Source of the DNA: Gammaproteobacteria bacterium
Lineage (GTDB): Bacteria > Pseudomonadota > Gammaproteobacteria > JABXHR01
NCBI GenBank assembly: GCA_013373515.1
Contig: JABXHR010000021.1
Coordinates: forward strand, 1 to 48,758
Reading direction: 5' to 3'
DNA: 48,758 nt
Of the stretch, positions 17,380-26,708 are shown one piece after another (within the stretch, counting starts at the first letter, position 1; every line of letters begins with the position of its first letter). Below the pieces are notes generated by a model, which was given only the letters and a program-made list of their open reading frames with translations, searched no databases and had not been told where the DNA came from. A program made the position numbers and the translations under genes.

Positions 17380-18138
17380 ATGTTTGCATATGCCTCATTA
17401 GGCTCAGGCAGTAAGGGTAATGCCACATTGGTTCGTGTCGGCGATGAGCTGCATTTGATCGATGTGGGCTTCCCGCTCAAGGAAATCGAATCTCGGCTGG
17501 CCGCGCTAGGTGTGTCGCTCGACGATCTGAGTCGTATTTGGATCTCTCATGAGCATATCGATCATGTGCGTGGTCTTGGGCCTGTGGCGCGCCGTAGCAA
17601 AGTGCCTGTGCACCTCACACCGGGCAGTTTTCGCGGGCTAAAAGATCAAAAATTGCCATGGATTGATTGGGTAGAGCCCGATGCGCCACTGTGTTTTGGC
17701 GCATTAGAGGTGGCGCCATTTACAGTACCCCATGATGCAAATCAGCCCTGTCAATATCGGTTTAGTTTTCAAGGTAAGGCGTTTAGTGTGCTGACAGATG
17801 TTGGGCATATTACGCCGCATGTCGCATCGGTAACTGGTCATAGTAATGCAATCTTGATCGAGTTTAATCATGATCCAACCATGCTTGCCGAAGGCCCGTA
17901 TCCGTTTCATTTGCAAGAGCGAATCCGCAATGGTATGGGGCATCTTTGTAATGTTTCGGCCGCAAATTTTTTATCGCATGCCAACCGAGTCTCGCAGGTG
18001 AGTCTTGGGCATTTGAGCGAGTCGAACAATTGCAGCAAAATGGTCAGAGAACTGGCAGAGCAAACGGTAGATCATCAGTGCCGAGTTGATGTACTGTCGC
18101 AGGCCGTGCCGAGTGCTTGGGCTGAAATTTACGCATAA
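17380..18138 (+). CDS. Metallo-beta-lactamase fold hydrolase, YycJ/WalJ-like
   Basis: A 252-residue cytoplasmic MBL-fold protein. It opens with YASLGSGSKGNATLV, the hallmark of the YycJ/WalJ group, and has the metal motif SHEHIDHVRGL, then PFTVPHDANQPCQYRF and a C-terminal LGHLSE histidine element. Related proteins are 5'-exonucleases or phosphodiesterases linked to DNA repair or cell-wall control in Firmicutes; the role in proteobacteria is not settled. It starts three bases after bamC, so the two are co-transcribed, a linkage that recurs in gammaproteobacteria. Confidence 0.88.
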   Translation: MFAYASLGSGSKGNATLVRVGDELHLIDVGFPLKEIESRLAALGVSLDDLSRIWISHEHIDHVRGLGPVARRSKVPVHLTPGSFRGLKDQKLPWIDWVEPDAPLCFGALEVAPFTVPHDANQPCQYRFSFQGKAFSVLTDVGHITPHVASVTGHSNAILIEFNHDPTMLAEGPYPFHLQERIRNGMGHLCNVSAANFLSHANRVSQVSLGHLSESNNCSKMVRELAEQTVDHQCRVDVLSQAVPSAWAEIYA

Positions 18139-18157
18139 TGATATCGAGAGGGACAAC

Positions 18158-19042
18158 ATGACAGAATTACGGACAGCAGTATTCCCGGTTGCAGGGCTAG
18201 GTACGCGATTTTTACCCGCCACCAAAGCAAACCCAAAAGAGATGTTGCCGGTGGTGGATAAGCCATTGATCCAATATGCTGCTGAAGAGGCGGTGTCAGC
18301 AGGTATCGAGACTTTGGTGTTTGTGTATGGGCGAAACAAAGGCTCAATCGTCGATCATTTCGACAAGGCTTATGAGCTCGAAACCGAGCTTCACAACAAG
18401 GGCAAACAGGAAATGCTGGCCGCTGTCAAAAACGTTTTGCCGTCTCATGTAAGCTGCGTATTTATTCGCCAAGCGGAAGCGCTGGGTTTGGGCCATGCGG
18501 TTTTATGCGCACGCCCCGTGATTGGAAATGAGCCGTTTGCAGTATTGTTGGCCGACGACTTGGTGCTGTCCGAGCAAAGCTGTCTGTCTCAGATGGCGGA
18601 TGTTTACAACTATCACCACTGTAGTGTGCTCGGGATCGAGAATGTGGCTGAAGACCAGGTGTCGTCTTACGGGGTGATTGGCGGTACCTCGTTAAAGTCG
18701 GGCTTGTGGGAGTTGGATCAAATTGTCGAGAAACCACCGATCGATCAAGCGCCCTCAACCAAAGCCGTCATTGGGCGTTATATTCTGTCACATGAGATAT
18801 TTGCCCATTTGGCGAACCAGGGCAAAGGGGCTGGCGGTGAAATTCAACTCACAGATGCCATCGCCAAAATGATGAAATCAAAGCGCGTTTTGGGATATGA
18901 ATTTGAGGGTAGACGATTCGATTGCGGCTCCAAGCTTGGTTATTTGCAGGCACAACTCGCCTATGGATTGCAACATCCCGATCTAGGTGCAGATTTTGCA
19001 GAGATCGCTCGTGACGAATTGAGCAAGTTGTCAACGCAATGA
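18158..19042 (+). CDS. galU: UTP-glucose-1-phosphate uridylyltransferase
   Basis: A 294-residue nucleotidyltransferase that makes UDP-glucose from UTP and glucose 1-phosphate, a precursor for lipopolysaccharide and other surface glycans. FPVAGLGTRFLPATKANPKE is the catalytic nucleotide loop, followed by MLPVVDKPLIQYAAEEA, LADDLV, IVEKP and GGEIQLTDAI. The ATG at 18158 is chosen because GAGAGGG lies just upstream and homologues begin two or three residues before the conserved loop; the upstream open frame overlaps the previous gene and is not needed. Its TGA overlaps the next ATG by four bases. Confidence 0.96.
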   Translation: MTELRTAVFPVAGLGTRFLPATKANPKEMLPVVDKPLIQYAAEEAVSAGIETLVFVYGRNKGSIVDHFDKAYELETELHNKGKQEMLAAVKNVLPSHVSCVFIRQAEALGLGHAVLCARPVIGNEPFAVLLADDLVLSEQSCLSQMADVYNYHHCSVLGIENVAEDQVSSYGVIGGTSLKSGLWELDQIVEKPPIDQAPSTKAVIGRYILSHEIFAHLANQGKGAGGEIQLTDAIAKMMKSKRVLGYEFEGRRFDCGSKLGYLQAQLAYGLQHPDLGADFAEIARDELSKLSTQ

Positions 19043-20013
19043 TGGTGGGTTTGCGAGTACTAGGTCTTTGGCTGTTTTGTGGTGTAGCGCTCGCACAGAC
19101 CTCGACGCTTCAAGTGATTAGCAACCGTGCGCTGTCGTTTGATGACGGGCTACAGCTTGGCGAGCAGCGTGGATTTCTGAGCCATTACGAGTGTACTGTC
19201 GAAGTCACTGACATTACCGCGGCCAAGGCCGTTGAGCCATTTTTGCCATTCTTTGTGCCCACCGAAAACTTGACTGTGCAATCGGTTACCCAGTCTGCAC
19301 CGCCCACAAAACTCTCTCATCGGCCAATTATTTATATTCATGGCTATAACGAAGAGTTTGAGAAAAGCTGTGTACGGGCGATGTGGCTATATCGGGCGCT
19401 GGGCATCAATCGTCCATTTTTCTTGTTCAGTTGGCCAGCAGATGGTCGAATATCGAACTATACCCGCGATGAAGCGGATGCGCACTGGAGCGTGCTCGAC
19501 TTGGCGTTGGCAATACAACAACTGTCTGAGGTCAGTGCTGACGGCCGCGTAGATGTGCTCGCCCATTCGCTAGGCGGACGAATCGCGACTTTGGCGCTTT
19601 CACACGAAGTGCTGCGTGGGCAGCCTATTAACGAATTGGTATTGATCGCGGCGGACATCGACTACGGCCATGCTAAGCGGTACTGGCCTTTGCTGGCGAA
19701 AAAAGCAGCGCGTGTTTCGGTGTATCAGAGCGATGGTGATTCTGCTTTGCAACTCTCAGAAACCTTGCATGGTTACCCAAGGCTTGGCCAAGTGTTGAGC
19801 AATGAGGAATATTGGTCGGGGCCTGATTTTTTGGACTTTAGCAATGCGCCAAGACGGTTGGCCGGCGGCCATCACTATCACTTGGTCAATCCAGCAGTTC
19901 AGTTGGATTTGCTTGGGGTGCTGAGAGGGCAGCCTGTCATTGAGCGCGCGGGTTGGACAAAGCCCAGAACCGGCGCGACTGCGCCGGCAAATTATTGGCA
20001 ATACCAGCCTTAA
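19039..20013 (+). CDS. Exported alpha/beta hydrolase, DUF900 type
   Basis: A 324-residue protein with a signal peptide (cleavage probably after GVALA near residue 19) and an alpha/beta-hydrolase core. IIYIHGYNEEFEKSCVRA is the oxyanion-hole strand and loop typical of the DUF900 group; FLFSWPADG follows, and the nucleophile elbow is AHSLGGR. Asp and His candidates follow in VYQSDGDSAL and GGHHYHLV. The substrate is unknown. It overlaps galU by four bases and its stop overlaps the convergent Tat-exported gene stop within a shared TTAA at 20010-20013. Confidence 0.8.
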   Translation: MMVGLRVLGLWLFCGVALAQTSTLQVISNRALSFDDGLQLGEQRGFLSHYECTVEVTDITAAKAVEPFLPFFVPTENLTVQSVTQSAPPTKLSHRPIIYIHGYNEEFEKSCVRAMWLYRALGINRPFFLFSWPADGRISNYTRDEADAHWSVLDLALAIQQLSEVSADGRVDVLAHSLGGRIATLALSHEVLRGQPINELVLIAADIDYGHAKRYWPLLAKKAARVSVYQSDGDSALQLSETLHGYPRLGQVLSNEEYWSGPDFLDFSNAPRRLAGGHHYHLVNPAVQLDLLGVLRGQPVIERAGWTKPRTGATAPANYWQYQP

Positions 20014-20933
20014 GCGTCTGCCACAAAGGTAAATGCGTCGCCGAGTGTATCGACATGGCCAATACCGTTTGGTAGGTGATAGCCGACGATTTTTGATTTT
20101 GAGCTGACGATTTCAGGCAGGAGTGCTTTGCGGGTGTTGACCGCTTGGGTTTTGTCTTGGTCTGAACTGCTCTGCCATAGGGGTCTTTCGAATGAAATCT
20201 TCGAATGTACCAAGGCATCGCCCACAACATACACCGATTCGCTTCCTTGACGGATTTCATATGCCGTGTGACCCGGGGTGTGTCCACGTGTATCGACCGC
20301 CTGAACACCAGGAAGTACCTCTTCGCCAAATTTGGCTAGGCGGACGCCATCTGCAATGCGTTCAAGGTTGCGCTTTGCGCCTACAGCGAAGGATTGGCGC
20401 TCTGGGGGCATGCGATCCACTGTATTAGGGTCCATCCAGTAATTGAACTCATCAGCGGACACGATGTACTCGGCATTGGGGCAAACCAGTTCGTCGAATT
20501 CATCAATCAGACCCCAAATATGATCTGGGTGAGCATGCGTGAATGCCACGTGTGTGATGTCAGAAGGGTCTACCCCTAGCGCATCAAGGCTGTCTAATAG
20601 CTCGCCTGCACTGTCCATAAAGTTGGGCCCAGCGCCGATGTCGAATAGTACAGTGTGATCGCCGTGACGCCACAGCGTGAGGTTGCAAGGCGGTGTGTAT
20701 GCCCCTTCGATATCAAGGTTGTGACTGCTTAGAAACTCGGCAAGTGTCGATTCATCTTGATCGGCGACGAGTCCTTGATTGCTCAGGCTTAAGTAGCCGT
20801 CACTGACAACATCAAGCTGGCCTTCGCCATGCTGTGTTGTGCTCCAGCCCAAGCTTGGCAGGGCAATGATGCCGGCAGTGCTTGCCGCCGTTTGAATGAG
20901 TTGGCGGCGGGTGATCATGCGTTGATTAACCAT
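20010..20933 (-). CDS. Tat-exported metallo-beta-lactamase fold hydrolase
   Basis: A 307-residue MBL-fold protein with an N-terminal twin-arginine signal (TRRQLIQTAA then a hydrophobic stretch), implying export of a folded, metal-loaded enzyme. The metal motif is THAHPDHIWGL, followed by DTRGHTPGHTAY, GDALVHS and a late histidine in VGYHLPNGIGH. The start at 20933 is fixed by an AGGAGG five bases upstream. Relatives include lactonases and organophosphate hydrolases; the substrate is not predictable from the sequence. It is a single gene, convergent with the DUF900 hydrolase. Confidence 0.88.
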   Translation of the reverse strand: MVNQRMITRRQLIQTAASTAGIIALPSLGWSTTQHGEGQLDVVSDGYLSLSNQGLVADQDESTLAEFLSSHNLDIEGAYTPPCNLTLWRHGDHTVLFDIGAGPNFMDSAGELLDSLDALGVDPSDITHVAFTHAHPDHIWGLIDEFDELVCPNAEYIVSADEFNYWMDPNTVDRMPPERQSFAVGAKRNLERIADGVRLAKFGEEVLPGVQAVDTRGHTPGHTAYEIRQGSESVYVVGDALVHSKISFERPLWQSSSDQDKTQAVNTRKALLPEIVSSKSKIVGYHLPNGIGHVDTLGDAFTFVADA

Positions 20934-21008
20934 TGAAACCTCCTTTTTGATTCAGAGGATTATGCCGGTTTTTAGAGCGTGCGTGCAGATCAGCGTGCGT
21001 TATTCACA

Positions 21009-22868
21009 TCAGCCGATTAAGTTCTGAATCGACTGCAAAATGCTCTGCTCATCAAGGCCAGCAGACGCCAGCAAAGCATTGCGATCCCCGTGTTCTGCTA
21101 AATCCAATGGCAGTCCTAGGTGCAAAAGTGGAATACACTTTTTCTCCGCAGCCAGCCATTCTGAGATGGCTGCACCAGCGCCACCGGCGATGGTATTTTC
21201 TTCGATGGATACAAAATGCGAATGAGTGTCACTGAGGGTCCTTAGTGCTTCAGTATCTAGTGGCGTGACAAAGCGCATATCAACCAGTGTGGCATCTAGG
21301 GTGTCAGCGGCGAGTTTGGCATTGTGGAGCAAGGTACCGAATGCGAGGATTGCGACTTTTTTTCCTTGGCGCACTACGTTGGCTTTGCCAATTTCTAATG
21401 TCTTGAGATCCGCCTCAACACGGGCGCCACAACCGGCGCCTCGCGGATAACGTACCATGGCGGGGCCGAGGTACTGGTAGCCGGTACTTAGCATGGCCCG
21501 GCATTCGGCTTCGTCACTCGGGGCCATGATCAGCATATTCGGAAGGCAGCGTGTAAAGCTGATGTCGAATGCACCCGCGTGGGTGGGGCCGTCTGGCCCT
21601 ACGATACCCGCGCGATCGACGGCAAATAGCACATCTAAATTCTGCAGGGCCACGTCGTGAACCAGCTGGTCGTAGCCACGTTGCAAGAATGTGGAGTAAA
21701 TCGCGACCACGGGCTTCAGCCCTTCGCACGCCATCCCAGCGCCCAAAGTGACGGCGTGTTGCTCGGCAATGCCCACGTCAAAATAGCGCTTTGGAAACTC
21801 CTTCTCAAAAGCGACCAGCCCTGAACCTTCGCGCATCGCAGGTGTGATGGCGGCAAGTCGCTCATCGGCACGCGCCATGTCGCACACCCAATCACTAAAT
21901 ACCTGCGTGAAAGTCACTGCGTTCGACTTGGCCGATTTTGCGCGTCCTGTTTCTGGGTCAAATGGCGTGACGGCGTGCAGTGCGAGCGCATCGTTTTCCG
22001 CGGCATGATAGCCATAGCCTTTTTGGGTTACGGCGTGTAAAAAATGTGGGCCATTGAGTTTGCGCATATTGCGTAGCACTTCAACGAGGTTGATGACATC
22101 ATGCCCATCAACTGGGCCATAGTAGTTGAACCCAAGCTCTTCAAACATCGTGGCCGGAACCACAATGCCCTTTACGTGCTCCTCTAGTTTTTGCGCGGCA
22201 CGGTGAAGTGTGGGAATGTTTTTGAGCACGCTCTTTGTGCCTTCGCGCGCGCTTTGCATCACCGAACCAGTGAGAAGTTTTGCGAGGTATTTGTTGAGCG
22301 CGCCGACATTGGGCGAAATTGACATGTCATTGTCATTGAGGACGACGAGCATGTTGGCGTGGGTGTCGCCACCATGATTCAACGCTTCGAATGCCATGCC
22401 AGCGGTCAGTGCACCGTCACCAATCACGGCGACCACTTTGCGATCGTCACCTTTGATTTTATTGGCCAACGCCATGCCCAGTGCAGCCGAAATTGAGGTA
22501 GAGCTATGGCCAACGCCGAAGGTGTCATACTCGCTTTCGCTTCGCTTGGGAAAGCCAGCAAGCCCGCCGCGTTTGCGCATACTGTCCATGCGCTTCGCTC
22601 GACCAGTTAGAATTTTGTGGCCATAGGTTTGATGGCCGACGTCCCAAACCAAACGATCATGTGGGGTTTCAAAAACATAGTGCAATGCCACCGTGAGTTC
22701 TACGGTGCCCAAGCTCGCACCGAGGTGGCCGCCCGTTTGTGACACACTGTGAATAATAAATTGACGCACTTCATTACACAGCGACGGCAAATCGTCCAAC
22801 GCGAATTGGCGTAAATCTGCAGGGGATTCGATCTGCGAAAGCAGTGGGTAGTCGTCGTGCGGGAGCAT
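21009..22868 (-). CDS. dxs: 1-deoxy-D-xylulose-5-phosphate synthase
   Basis: A 619-residue thiamine-diphosphate enzyme that condenses pyruvate and glyceraldehyde 3-phosphate, the first step of the MEP isoprenoid route. Present are [36 protein letters not shown], the thiamine-binding [38 protein letters not shown], and the transketolase-like Pyr domain [18 protein letters not shown] with [14 protein letters not shown]. Length and motifs match E. coli Dxs. It is the third gene of the conserved xseB-ispA-dxs cluster, 39 bases after ispA. Confidence 0.97.
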   Translation of the reverse strand: MLPHDDYPLLSQIESPADLRQFALDDLPSLCNEVRQFIIHSVSQTGGHLGASLGTVELTVALHYVFETPHDRLVWDVGHQTYGHKILTGRAKRMDSMRKRGGLAGFPKRSESEYDTFGVGHSSTSISAALGMALANKIKGDDRKVVAVIGDGALTAGMAFEALNHGGDTHANMLVVLNDNDMSISPNVGALNKYLAKLLTGSVMQSAREGTKSVLKNIPTLHRAAQKLEEHVKGIVVPATMFEELGFNYYGPVDGHDVINLVEVLRNMRKLNGPHFLHAVTQKGYGYHAAENDALALHAVTPFDPETGRAKSAKSNAVTFTQVFSDWVCDMARADERLAAITPAMREGSGLVAFEKEFPKRYFDVGIAEQHAVTLGAGMACEGLKPVVAIYSTFLQRGYDQLVHDVALQNLDVLFAVDRAGIVGPDGPTHAGAFDISFTRCLPNMLIMAPSDEAECRAMLSTGYQYLGPAMVRYPRGAGCGARVEADLKTLEIGKANVVRQGKKVAILAFGTLLHNAKLAADTLDATLVDMRFVTPLDTEALRTLSDTHSHFVSIEENTIAGGAGAAISEWLAAEKKCIPLLHLGLPLDLAEHGDRNALLASAGLDEQSILQSIQNLIG

Positions 22869-22907
22869 AGTAAATTAGGGTACCTGTTATTCCGACTTTG
22901 CGCTGAG

Positions 22908-23789
22908 TTAATACGTTCTTTTGAGTAGCCAATCGGCGAATTCGACCAACAACGCGCCTTGCCCGGGAGCTTGAGTGGCGTATTCGACGGCTCGGGCGTG
23001 GGTATCGATCGCATGTTGCTTTGCGCCCTCAAGGCCAAGCAAGCTCGGATAAGTGGCCTTTTGATTGTCAATGTCACTGCCTGCAGGTTTGCCCAGCGCT
23101 TCAGAGGTGGCTGTGACATCTAATATGTCGTCGACGATCTGGAACATCAAGCCGATCTCATCCGCGTATTGGCCGATAGCCTGACGCGTCGTGTCGGCCG
23201 TCGGCAAAACCCAAGTTGGCGATAACGCTGACGCGCGGATCAGTGCGCCGGTTTTCAGGCGGTGAATCCGTTCTAGGGTGGCCAGTTCATTGAGTGCATC
23301 GTCGTGCAGAATATCCAGCGATTGCCCCATCGCCATGCCGTTGAGGCCAATGCCGTCACACACCATCGCTAGGATTTTCACTTTCGCCCCATCGTCTGTG
23401 GGCATTTTTTCGAGCAATAGTGAAATCGCCTCTGACTGTAAGGTATCGCCAGCCAAAATCGCAGTCGCCTCGTCAAACTGAACATGCACCGTGGGCTTGC
23501 CGCGCCTCAAGTCGTCATCGTCCATGGCTGGAAGGTCGTCATGGATCAGTGAGTAGGTGTGGATCATCTCCAATGCCGCGGCTAATGGGTCTAGGGTTGC
23601 CAGCGGAATATCGAGGGTGTCGCCCACCAGATAGCACAAGGAGGGGCGCACGCGTTTACCACCGGCGCACAGGGCATAGCGCATCGCATCACTCAGTCTG
23701 GAGGCGGGCCATGTTTGCATGTAAGCATTCAGCCATGCGTCGACTCGGGATTGATAGCCCTTGAGAGTGGCGTCAAACGATGCGCTCAC
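22908..23789 (-). CDS. ispA: Farnesyl diphosphate synthase
   Basis: Prenyltransferase, 293 residues from the preferred start, making farnesyl diphosphate from dimethylallyl and isopentenyl diphosphates. It has CAGGKRVRPSL, the first aspartate-rich motif HDDLPAMDDDDLRRGKP, and the second motif MFQIVDDILDVT. The open frame extends into the end of xseB, but the GTG at 23789, five bases after the xseB stop, gives an N-terminus of normal length for IspA and is used here. It supplies the precursor for ubiquinone, undecaprenyl and haem side chains and sits directly before dxs. Confidence 0.93.
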   Translation of the reverse strand: MSASFDATLKGYQSRVDAWLNAYMQTWPASRLSDAMRYALCAGGKRVRPSLCYLVGDTLDIPLATLDPLAAALEMIHTYSLIHDDLPAMDDDDLRRGKPTVHVQFDEATAILAGDTLQSEAISLLLEKMPTDDGAKVKILAMVCDGIGLNGMAMGQSLDILHDDALNELATLERIHRLKTGALIRASALSPTWVLPTADTTRQAIGQYADEIGLMFQIVDDILDVTATSEALGKPAGSDIDNQKATYPSLLGLEGAKQHAIDTHARAVEYATQAPGQGALLVEFADWLLKRTY

Positions 23790-23794
23790 AGGGA

Positions 23795-24010
23795 TTACTC
23801 GGGCTCGGCCGGTGGTGCGGACAACTGTGCAATACGCTGCTCGGCTTCGTCGAGAGTTTTTCGGCATTGCGCCACCAACGCTACGCCACGCTCAAACTCA
23901 TCCATGCTCTGTGCCAAGCTCAGCTCGCCGGACTCCATTCGGCGCACAAGCGCTTCGAGCGCTTCGAGGGCATTTTCAAATTGATCATTTGCAGTTTGTG
24001 CATCAGACAT
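23795..24010 (-). CDS. xseB: Exodeoxyribonuclease VII small subunit
   Basis: A 71-residue helical protein. It matches XseB: FENALEALEALVRRMESGELSLAQSMDEFERGVALVAQC is the two-helix core with the conserved LE..V..LE.G.L.L..S...FE.G pattern. It pairs with XseA (not in the window) to degrade single-stranded DNA into oligonucleotides. It heads the xseB-ispA-dxs cluster, as in E. coli. Confidence 0.95.
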   Translation of the reverse strand: MSDAQTANDQFENALEALEALVRRMESGELSLAQSMDEFERGVALVAQCRKTLDEAEQRIAQLSAPPAEPE

Positions 24011-24043
24011 AGGCTTTGGCCAATCAAAAGCTGACCGGTGAGT

Positions 24044-25393
24044 TTAGCGGATTGCGTCCATTGCTTCATCAATTCGTTCGACTGAGATCAGCTCGACACC
24101 ATTGGGCGCTTTTTTGATTCGATTGGCTTTGGGAATAATGAGGCGAGTAAACCCCTGACTTGCTGCCTCTTTAATGCGTTGTTCGCCCTCGGGAACGGGG
24201 CGAACCTCTCCGGCCAATCCGACTTCCCCAAAGCACAGCAGTCCACTTGGCAGCGGGCGGTCGCGCAAGGAAGACACTGCCGCGAGCAATATTGGCAGAT
24301 CCGCTGCAGTTTCGTGGATACGGACGCCACCCACCGCATTGACGTAAACATCCTGATCAAACATGGCAATACCGGCGTGACGATGCAGGACGGCCAGCAG
24401 CATGGCGAGGCGCTGAGGATCGAAACCGACAGCAAGACGTCTGGCCTGAGCCGTATGACTCATTTCAACCAAGACTTGTAGCTCAAGCAATATCGGGCGA
24501 CTACCTTCAAGTGCCGCTGTGACAATACTTCCAGAGATTGGCTGACTATGGCGCGATAAGAAAATGGCAGAGGGGTTAGTGACCTCTTTGAGGCCGGTGT
24601 CGTCCATGGCAAACACACCGAGTTCATTGACCGCGCCAAATCGATTCTTGATGGTGCGCAGCATACGAAAGCGCGAATTGTCGGCGCTTTCAAACGACAA
24701 CACGGTGTCCACCATATGTTCTAGCACGCGCGGGCCTGCGATGGCGCCCTCTTTGGTGACATGACCAACGAGAAATATTGCGGTGCCGGTTTGCTTGGCG
24801 ATACGCACCAAGCGTGCTGCAGACTCGCGAACTTGGCTGACGGCGCCGGGGGCAGCGCTGACCGCTTCGGTGTGAATGGTTTGAATCGAGTCAACCACGC
24901 AGACCGTGGGTTTGTGGATTGAAATGGCGGCGCAAATCGCTTCGACTTGTGTCTCGGCCATCAGTTTTAGGTCGTTGGCCGTGACGTTGATGCGTTGGGC
25001 GCGCAGGGCGACCTGCTGCAGTGACTCCTCGCCGGTGACATAAAGTACGGCGCCAGACTGGGCGATTTTGCCAACGGCTTGCAGTAACAGTGTGGATTTG
25101 CCGATGCCAGGGTCGCCACCAATTAGGCTGATTGATCCCGCGACTAGGCCGCCACCAAGCACACGGTCTAGCTCGCCAATCCCAATGGCAGCACGGGCGG
25201 TTTGATCGAATTTAACTTGGCTCAACGCGACGATTTCGCTGCGTTCACCAGCATAGTTGGCCGATGCCGTCTTGGTGGGTTTGGCCAGTTCTTCGAGTGT
25301 ATTCCACTCGCCGCACTCACTGCATTGCCCCGACCATTTTGGGTGAGACGCGCCGCATTCACGGCAGACGTAGTTAAGTTTTGCTTTCGACAT
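24044..25393 (-). CDS. radA: DNA repair protein RadA (Sms)
   Basis: A 449-residue RecA-like DNA-binding ATPase that drives branch migration in recombination. In order: a zinc ribbon (Cys10, Cys13, Cys24, Cys27), the Walker A GGDPGIGKS at 92-100, Walker B-like VCVVDSIQT, the RadA-specific KNRFGAVNELGVF motif, and a C-terminal Lon-protease-like domain (FDPQRLAMLLAVLHRHAGI..DVYVNAVGG). All landmarks are intact. The start overlaps the end of the CorB-like gene by 20 bases, indicating co-transcription. Confidence 0.97.
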   Translation of the reverse strand: MSKAKLNYVCRECGASHPKWSGQCSECGEWNTLEELAKPTKTASANYAGERSEIVALSQVKFDQTARAAIGIGELDRVLGGGLVAGSISLIGGDPGIGKSTLLLQAVGKIAQSGAVLYVTGEESLQQVALRAQRINVTANDLKLMAETQVEAICAAISIHKPTVCVVDSIQTIHTEAVSAAPGAVSQVRESAARLVRIAKQTGTAIFLVGHVTKEGAIAGPRVLEHMVDTVLSFESADNSRFRMLRTIKNRFGAVNELGVFAMDDTGLKEVTNPSAIFLSRHSQPISGSIVTAALEGSRPILLELQVLVEMSHTAQARRLAVGFDPQRLAMLLAVLHRHAGIAMFDQDVYVNAVGGVRIHETAADLPILLAAVSSLRDRPLPSGLLCFGEVGLAGEVRPVPEGEQRIKEAASQGFTRLIIPKANRIKKAPNGVELISVERIDEAMDAIR

Positions 25394-26645
25394 TGACTAA
25401 CGGCGTCAAGCGAACCTGGCGAATGGCATTGTTGGACACTTCGACAATTTGCATTTGGAATCCGTCGATTTCAAAATGTGTGCCTTCTTCTGGCAGGCTC
25501 TCGAAACGCTCCAGCAGCATGCCTGCCAGCGTGTTGGCGTCAGAGTCTATTTTGAGGCCAAGCTGTTTATTGAGCTGGCGTAAACTGATCGCGGCGTCGG
25601 CGAGATAAGTACCATCGGGTTGCTCGCGCAGCTCCTCGTCGTCAATGTCCTTGTGCTGAGAATGGTTGCCGACGATTTCCTCGACGATATCGTCCAGCGT
25701 CACCAAGCCGAGAATATCGCCGTATTCATCAACCACAAAAGCCACGGCACGGTGTTCTTCGCGGAAGTGTTGTAATTGGCTCAGCAGCGGTGTGTTTTCG
25801 GGGATGAAATAACCCGGTTTAATGGCGGACTCGAGTATCGCTTTGTCGAGTTTGCCAGCGGTTAAAACGGGCAGTAAGTCACGAAGGTTGATGACGCCGC
25901 GCAACTGCTGGATATCGTCGTGATAAACCGCAATCGAGTGGTGCGGACTTTCGATCACGGTGCGTTCAATGTCCGCCCAATCGTCGGCCAAATCGACACC
26001 GTAGATATCGCTGCGCGGGATGAGCACTTCATCGACGGTGGCTTCGGTGAAGTCCATCAGGCTGAGGAGCATATCGCGCTGCTCATCAGGCAGGCGTTTG
26101 CCACCATGGTTAAGAACGCTTTTGAGCTCTTCTCGGCTTAGAGATTCGCCCTTGCTTTGGTTTTCGCGAATGCCAATTAGGCGCAATAAACCGTTCGCCA
26201 GCATATTGATTACCCAGACTAGCGGGTACATGACTTTGAGCATCGGGGTGTAGACTGCCGCGGCCACAAAAGCGATGGGCTCAGGGTAGTTGGCGGCCAC
26301 TGTTTTGGGCGCTAGCTCCGAAAAAATCAACACAGCGGCAGTGAGTAAACCTGTCGAGACTGCCAGCCAAATATCACCGCCCATGCGCAGCGCAAGCACT
26401 GTCGCCACGGTTGAGGCGAAGATGTTGACGAAGTTGTTGCCCAGCAAAATCAGGCCCAGCAAGCGATCGGGGCGCTCGAGTAGCGCTAGGGTTCGCGCAG
26501 CGGCTTTGTTGCCATCATCTGCAAGGTGGCGAAGCCGATATCGATTGATGGCCATCAGCGCGGTTTCTGACGCTGAGAAGAAACCTGAGAGCAAAAGCAG
26601 CGCAACCAAAATGATTGCCAGAGTTGCGGTTGATATGGTGCCCAA
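25374..26645 (-). CDS. CorB/YfjD-like membrane protein (DUF21 with CBS pair)
   Basis: A 423-residue inner-membrane protein of the HlyC/CorC or CNNM family. The N-terminal DUF21 domain has about four hydrophobic segments with FFSASETALMAINRYRLRH and LGNNFVNIFAS. A pair of CBS domains (about residues 190-330) follows, then a CorC_HlyC domain ending in RQVRLTPL. The family is linked to magnesium and cobalt efflux. The TTG start at 26645 aligns residue for residue with the beginning of E. coli YfjD, which supports it despite a weak ribosome site. Gene order corB-ypjD-ffh is conserved with E. coli. Confidence 0.9.
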   Translation of the reverse strand: MGTISTATLAIILVALLLLSGFFSASETALMAINRYRLRHLADDGNKAAARTLALLERPDRLLGLILLGNNFVNIFASTVATVLALRMGGDIWLAVSTGLLTAAVLIFSELAPKTVAANYPEPIAFVAAAVYTPMLKVMYPLVWVINMLANGLLRLIGIRENQSKGESLSREELKSVLNHGGKRLPDEQRDMLLSLMDFTEATVDEVLIPRSDIYGVDLADDWADIERTVIESPHHSIAVYHDDIQQLRGVINLRDLLPVLTAGKLDKAILESAIKPGYFIPENTPLLSQLQHFREEHRAVAFVVDEYGDILGLVTLDDIVEEIVGNHSQHKDIDDEELREQPDGTYLADAAISLRQLNKQLGLKIDSDANTLAGMLLERFESLPEEGTHFEIDGFQMQIVEVSNNAIRQVRLTPLVNVESKT

Positions 26646-26708
26646 AGTCGTTTTGGTTTGATGAGTTGATTGCCAGTTTGAAGAAATTCAAACGCCTGTC
26701 AAGCGCAT

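Noticed and set aside
18086-18157. 24-codon N-terminal extension of galU
   Set aside because: It overlaps the previous gene and lacks a ribosome site, while ATG 18158 has GAGAGGG upstream.
23790-23867. 26-codon N-terminal extension of ispA
   Set aside because: It runs through the end of xseB and has an arginine-rich sequence unlike IspA; GTG 23789 gives normal length.
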